From Rhizobium sp. 18055 (lineage in GTDB: Bacteria; Pseudomonadota; Alphaproteobacteria; Rhizobiales; Rhizobiaceae): a stretch of DNA of 64,000 nt. The translations under genes were made by a program, and so were the position numbers. The notes below the pieces were generated by a model, which was given only the letters and a program-made list of their open reading frames with translations, ran no database searches and was not told the origin of the DNA. Location: contig NZ_CACSKD010000019.1 of assembly GCF_902706285.1 (NCBI RefSeq), positions 38,323-102,322 on the forward strand, given 5' to 3'. Below, one piece after another: positions 61,575 to 64,000 of the stretch; the stretch's first letter is position 1, and each line of letters begins with the position of its first letter.

Positions 61575-63183
61575 CCAAGCTCAGAAGAAACTCGGCGCAA
61601 CCCTCTGGAACATTGCCGACCAGTTGCGTGGGGCAATGAACGCGGACGACTTCCGTGACTACATGCTGTCCTTCCTCTTCCTGCGATACCTTTCGGACAA
61701 CTACGAGACGGCTGCGAAAAAGGAGCTGGGCGAGGATTATCCGACGCTCGGCGCGGACGACCGCCGTGTGCCGCTAGCCCTGTGGTACGCGAACAACCCT
61801 GACGATATCGCCGAGTTTGAGAAGCAGATGCGCCGCAAGGTGCACTATGTCATCCAGCCGCCCCATCTGTGGAACAGCATCGCCAACATGGCCCGCACAC
61901 AGAATGGCGAACTGCTCAACACGCTGCAGGCAGGTTTCAAATACATCGAAACGGAGTCATTTCAGAGCACCTTCAACGGTCTGTTTTCCGAAATCAATCT
62001 CGGCTCAGACAAGCTGGGTCGTAAGTACGAGGACCGTAACGCCAAACTCTGTGCCATCATCGCCGAAATCGCCAAAGGCTTGGCTGAATTTTCTTCCGAA
62101 ATTGATGTTTTGGGCGATGCCTATGAGTACCTGATCGGTCAGTTCGCCGCCGGCTCCGGAAAGAAGGCGGGCGAGTTCTACACCCCACAGCAGATTTCCG
62201 ATATCCTCTCAGCCATCGTCATCCTCGACAGCCAGGAGCCCGCTACGGGCAAGAAGGATCGCCTCGCCAGCGTCCTCGACTTCGCCTGCGGTTCCGGCTC
62301 CCTGTTGCTCAATGTCCGCAACCGCATGGGGCCGCACGGCATTGGCAAAATATTCGGTCAGGAAAGCAACATCACCACCTACAACCTCGCCCGAATGAAC
62401 ATGCTGCTGCACGGGGTGAAGGACACTGAATTCGAAATCTACCATGGCGATACGCTGACCAACGACTGGGACATGCTGCGCGAGCAGAACCCCGCCAGAA
62501 AACCCGCGTTCGACGCCATCGTTGCCAATCCGCCTTTCAGTTACCGTTGGGAACCGACCGAAGCAATGGGCGACGATGTGCGCTTCAAGAACTACGGACT
62601 TGCCCCAAAATCCGCCGCCGACTTCGCCTTCCTGCTGCACGGCTTCCACTTCCTGAAAGACGAAGGCGTGATGGCCATCATCCTGCCGCACGGGGTGCTC
62701 TTCCGGGGCGGTGCTGAAGAACGCATTCGTGCGAAGCTTCTAAAGGACGGTCACATCGACACCGTCATAGGCCTGCCCGCCAACTTGTTCTATTCCACCG
62801 GAATCCCCGTCTGCATCCTCGTACTGAAGAAGTGCAAGAAGCCGGACGACGTGCTGTTCATCAACGCCGCCGAGCACTTCGTGAAGGGCAAACGCCAGAA
62901 CCAGCTCACAGAGGAGCACATTGCCAAGATCATCGACACGTATCAATTCCGCAGGGAAGAACATCGCTACTCCAAGCGCGTGGGCATGGAGCGGATCGCC
63001 GAGGAAGGCTACAACCTCAATATTTCCCGCTACGTAAGCACAGCCGAACAGGAGACCGCGATCGATCTATCGGCTACACACAAGGAGTTGGTCGAGATCG
63101 AGAAGCAGGTTCGCGAGGCAACAGCGAAACACAATGAGTTTCTGAAGGAGCTCGGACTACCGCTTTTGCCAACAGCCGATTAG
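61567..63183 (+). CDS. hsdM: Type I restriction enzyme M subunit (HsdM)
   Basis: N6-adenine methyltransferase subunit of the type I complex, 538 residues. The SAM-binding motif I is D-F-A-C-G-S-G (238-244), the catalytic motif IV N-P-P-F is at 321-324, and the N-terminal helical domain (about 1-150) and C-terminal spacer-binding helix (E-I-E-K-Q-V-R-E-A) are present. The closest family is EcoR124 type. It starts within the end of prrC and is the last gene of the operon; no clear terminator follows. Confidence 0.96.
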   Translation: MNDQAQKKLGATLWNIADQLRGAMNADDFRDYMLSFLFLRYLSDNYETAAKKELGEDYPTLGADDRRVPLALWYANNPDDIAEFEKQMRRKVHYVIQPPHLWNSIANMARTQNGELLNTLQAGFKYIETESFQSTFNGLFSEINLGSDKLGRKYEDRNAKLCAIIAEIAKGLAEFSSEIDVLGDAYEYLIGQFAAGSGKKAGEFYTPQQISDILSAIVILDSQEPATGKKDRLASVLDFACGSGSLLLNVRNRMGPHGIGKIFGQESNITTYNLARMNMLLHGVKDTEFEIYHGDTLTNDWDMLREQNPARKPAFDAIVANPPFSYRWEPTEAMGDDVRFKNYGLAPKSAADFAFLLHGFHFLKDEGVMAIILPHGVLFRGGAEERIRAKLLKDGHIDTVIGLPANLFYSTGIPVCILVLKKCKKPDDVLFINAAEHFVKGKRQNQLTEEHIAKIIDTYQFRREEHRYSKRVGMERIAEEGYNLNISRYVSTAEQETAIDLSATHKELVEIEKQVREATAKHNEFLKELGLPLLPTAD

Positions 63184-63570
63184 CGAGATGGACGTTTGAT
63201 CCGATTGTTTGGTCGCAGGTCCTGCAAGTGAGCACATTGAAAACCGCTGAATAGGGATATCCGCTCCCCTGCGAGACTGAAGCTCACTTGAACGACTTCG
63301 ATGGGACGCAGACCAGTTTCATGGCAATCCGCCTTCGATGACCGCGATGGGGTCATGGTAGTTTATTGCGTCCAGACGTGACCTTCAAATAGCCAACGAG
63401 GAACTTCGACATTTTTGCAAGCAGGATGATTATTGAAAATCTGGCGCAGGGACCGGTACCGGGACGGGGAACATCGCCGCGGGCGGGGTTCGATCCTCCT
63501 GTAGGATTGAACAGGGAACAACAGATTTAACCAAACCGGAGCTAGGAACGGCGAAACTGTCAGGCGAAGG
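63184..63570. other. Intergenic region after the restriction operon
   Basis: 387 bases in which I see no gene. A GGTTCGATCC resembling a tRNA T-loop occurs near 63490 but no tRNA can be built around it. The region ends at the stop codon of the helicase fragment on the other strand. Confidence 0.5.
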
Positions 63571-63891
63571 CTATCTGAAAGTGAGCGCTACGTCTCGCTG
63601 GAGAGATCGAGGCGATCGGACGACCGCGTCTTCGAAAAGAGATTTCGATCCAATGACGACAACCCTGTCCGTGGCGCGGGTGATGCCCGTGTACAGCATT
63701 GGCCTGTCGAGGTTGAATGTGTTGAAGACCGGGAAGACAACGTTGGCGAACTGGCTACCCTGGCTCTTGTGAACGCTTATGCAGTATGCGAGATCGAGCT
63801 TCTCCAATTCGTTGCGGCCGAGCTCGTGCTCGGCATCATCAAAGCGCACTCTGACGGTGCCATTCCCCGGATCGTATCCGTACGCTGAAGG
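63571..63891 (-). pseudogene. C-terminal fragment of a RecD-like helicase
   Basis: About 105 residues of the C-terminal UvrD/RecD2-type domain remain: L-A-Y-C-I-S-V-H-K-S-Q-G-S-Q-F (motif V region) and L-Y-T-G-I-T-R-A (motif VI), then a natural C-terminus. Upstream, similarity stops near 63890, and an in-frame TAA occurs at 63946-63948; no Walker A region is seen. A GTG at 63849 could start a short product of 92 residues, but this lacks the ATPase core. It looks like a truncated remnant at the island edge. Beyond the TAA another open frame runs in from the window edge, too short to identify. Confidence 0.65.
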
Positions 63892-64000
63892 CCGCGGAAC
63901 TGCCGCGCGCGCGAATGTACGGGTTGATGTATGGTAAGGCTGGCGTTAGGCGATAGGCTGGTCCTGCGCCTTTTCAGGCTCACGGAGCCTTTTCCATTGC

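Noticed and set aside
63470..63520. GGTTCGATCC resembling a tRNA T-loop after the hsdM gene
   Set aside because: Flanking sequence gives no acceptor or anticodon stem; no tRNA can be folded, and no attachment repeat was found.

Overview
The window reads as chromosomal DNA of an alphaproteobacterium of the order Rhizobiales, most likely Rhizobiaceae (Rhizobium/Agrobacterium group). Supporting signs are the CckA hybrid kinase of the CtrA pathway, a giant polar-growth (GPR/RgsE-type) protein, a PurS/PurQ/PurL-type FGAM synthase, a eukaryote-like NADP isocitrate dehydrogenase, a zinc-finger-degenerate DksA, a RIME-like palindromic element and high G+C coding sequence throughout. No phylogenetic computation was possible, so the genus is an inference. 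No rRNA, tRNA, insertion sequence or CRISPR array was found.

Bases 1-9500 carry purQ, a small lipoprotein, a DUF1127 protein divergent from a MocR regulator, a PagL-like lipid A deacylase, purL, bolA, grxD and two tandem Bcr/CflA-type exporters. Bases 9550-22200 are almost entirely minus-strand genes: an inositol monophosphatase-like enzyme, ttcA, glsA, rpsD, alkaline phosphatase, a HerA-like ATPase, an MFS transporter, murI, a TrmJ-type tRNA methyltransferase, a FUSC membrane protein and a periplasmic protein. Bases 22385-31114 carry icd, a GNAT, a GST, alaS, recA and the pseudouridine-catabolic pair psuK-psuG, followed by the palindromic element. Bases 31379-43800 hold cckA, a FliO-like protein, dksA, a SixA-like phosphatase, a YcjX/YcjF pair, folP-folB-folK, a putative metalloprotease, a ferredoxin, a single-domain Hpt protein and a candidate small RNA. 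Bases 44236-50907 are one 2223-residue coiled-coil growth-pole protein, followed by a small unknown gene, gyrA and marC.

From about 55400 the character changes. A gene-poor 0.8 kb junction leads into a four-gene, translationally coupled defence operon: hsdR, hsdS, a PrrC-like anticodon nuclease and hsdM. PrrC proteins are latent tRNA anticodon nucleases held silent by a type I restriction complex and released when a phage disables restriction. The copy here keeps its ATPase motifs and the Arg-Glu-His nuclease triad. The gene order R-S-prrC-M differs from the E. coli prr locus (M-S-prrC-R). Past it lies only the C-terminal remnant of a RecD-like helicase, suggesting an accessory island.

Regulatory signals worth testing are a perfect TTAA-N7-TTAA (CtrA-type) site between the Hpt gene and the growth-pole gene, a near match upstream of cckA, an inverted-repeat operator over the MocR start codon, a GNRA-capped hairpin in the rpsD leader, a LexA-like box at recA, and an intergenic transcription unit with a strong terminator at 42685-42828.
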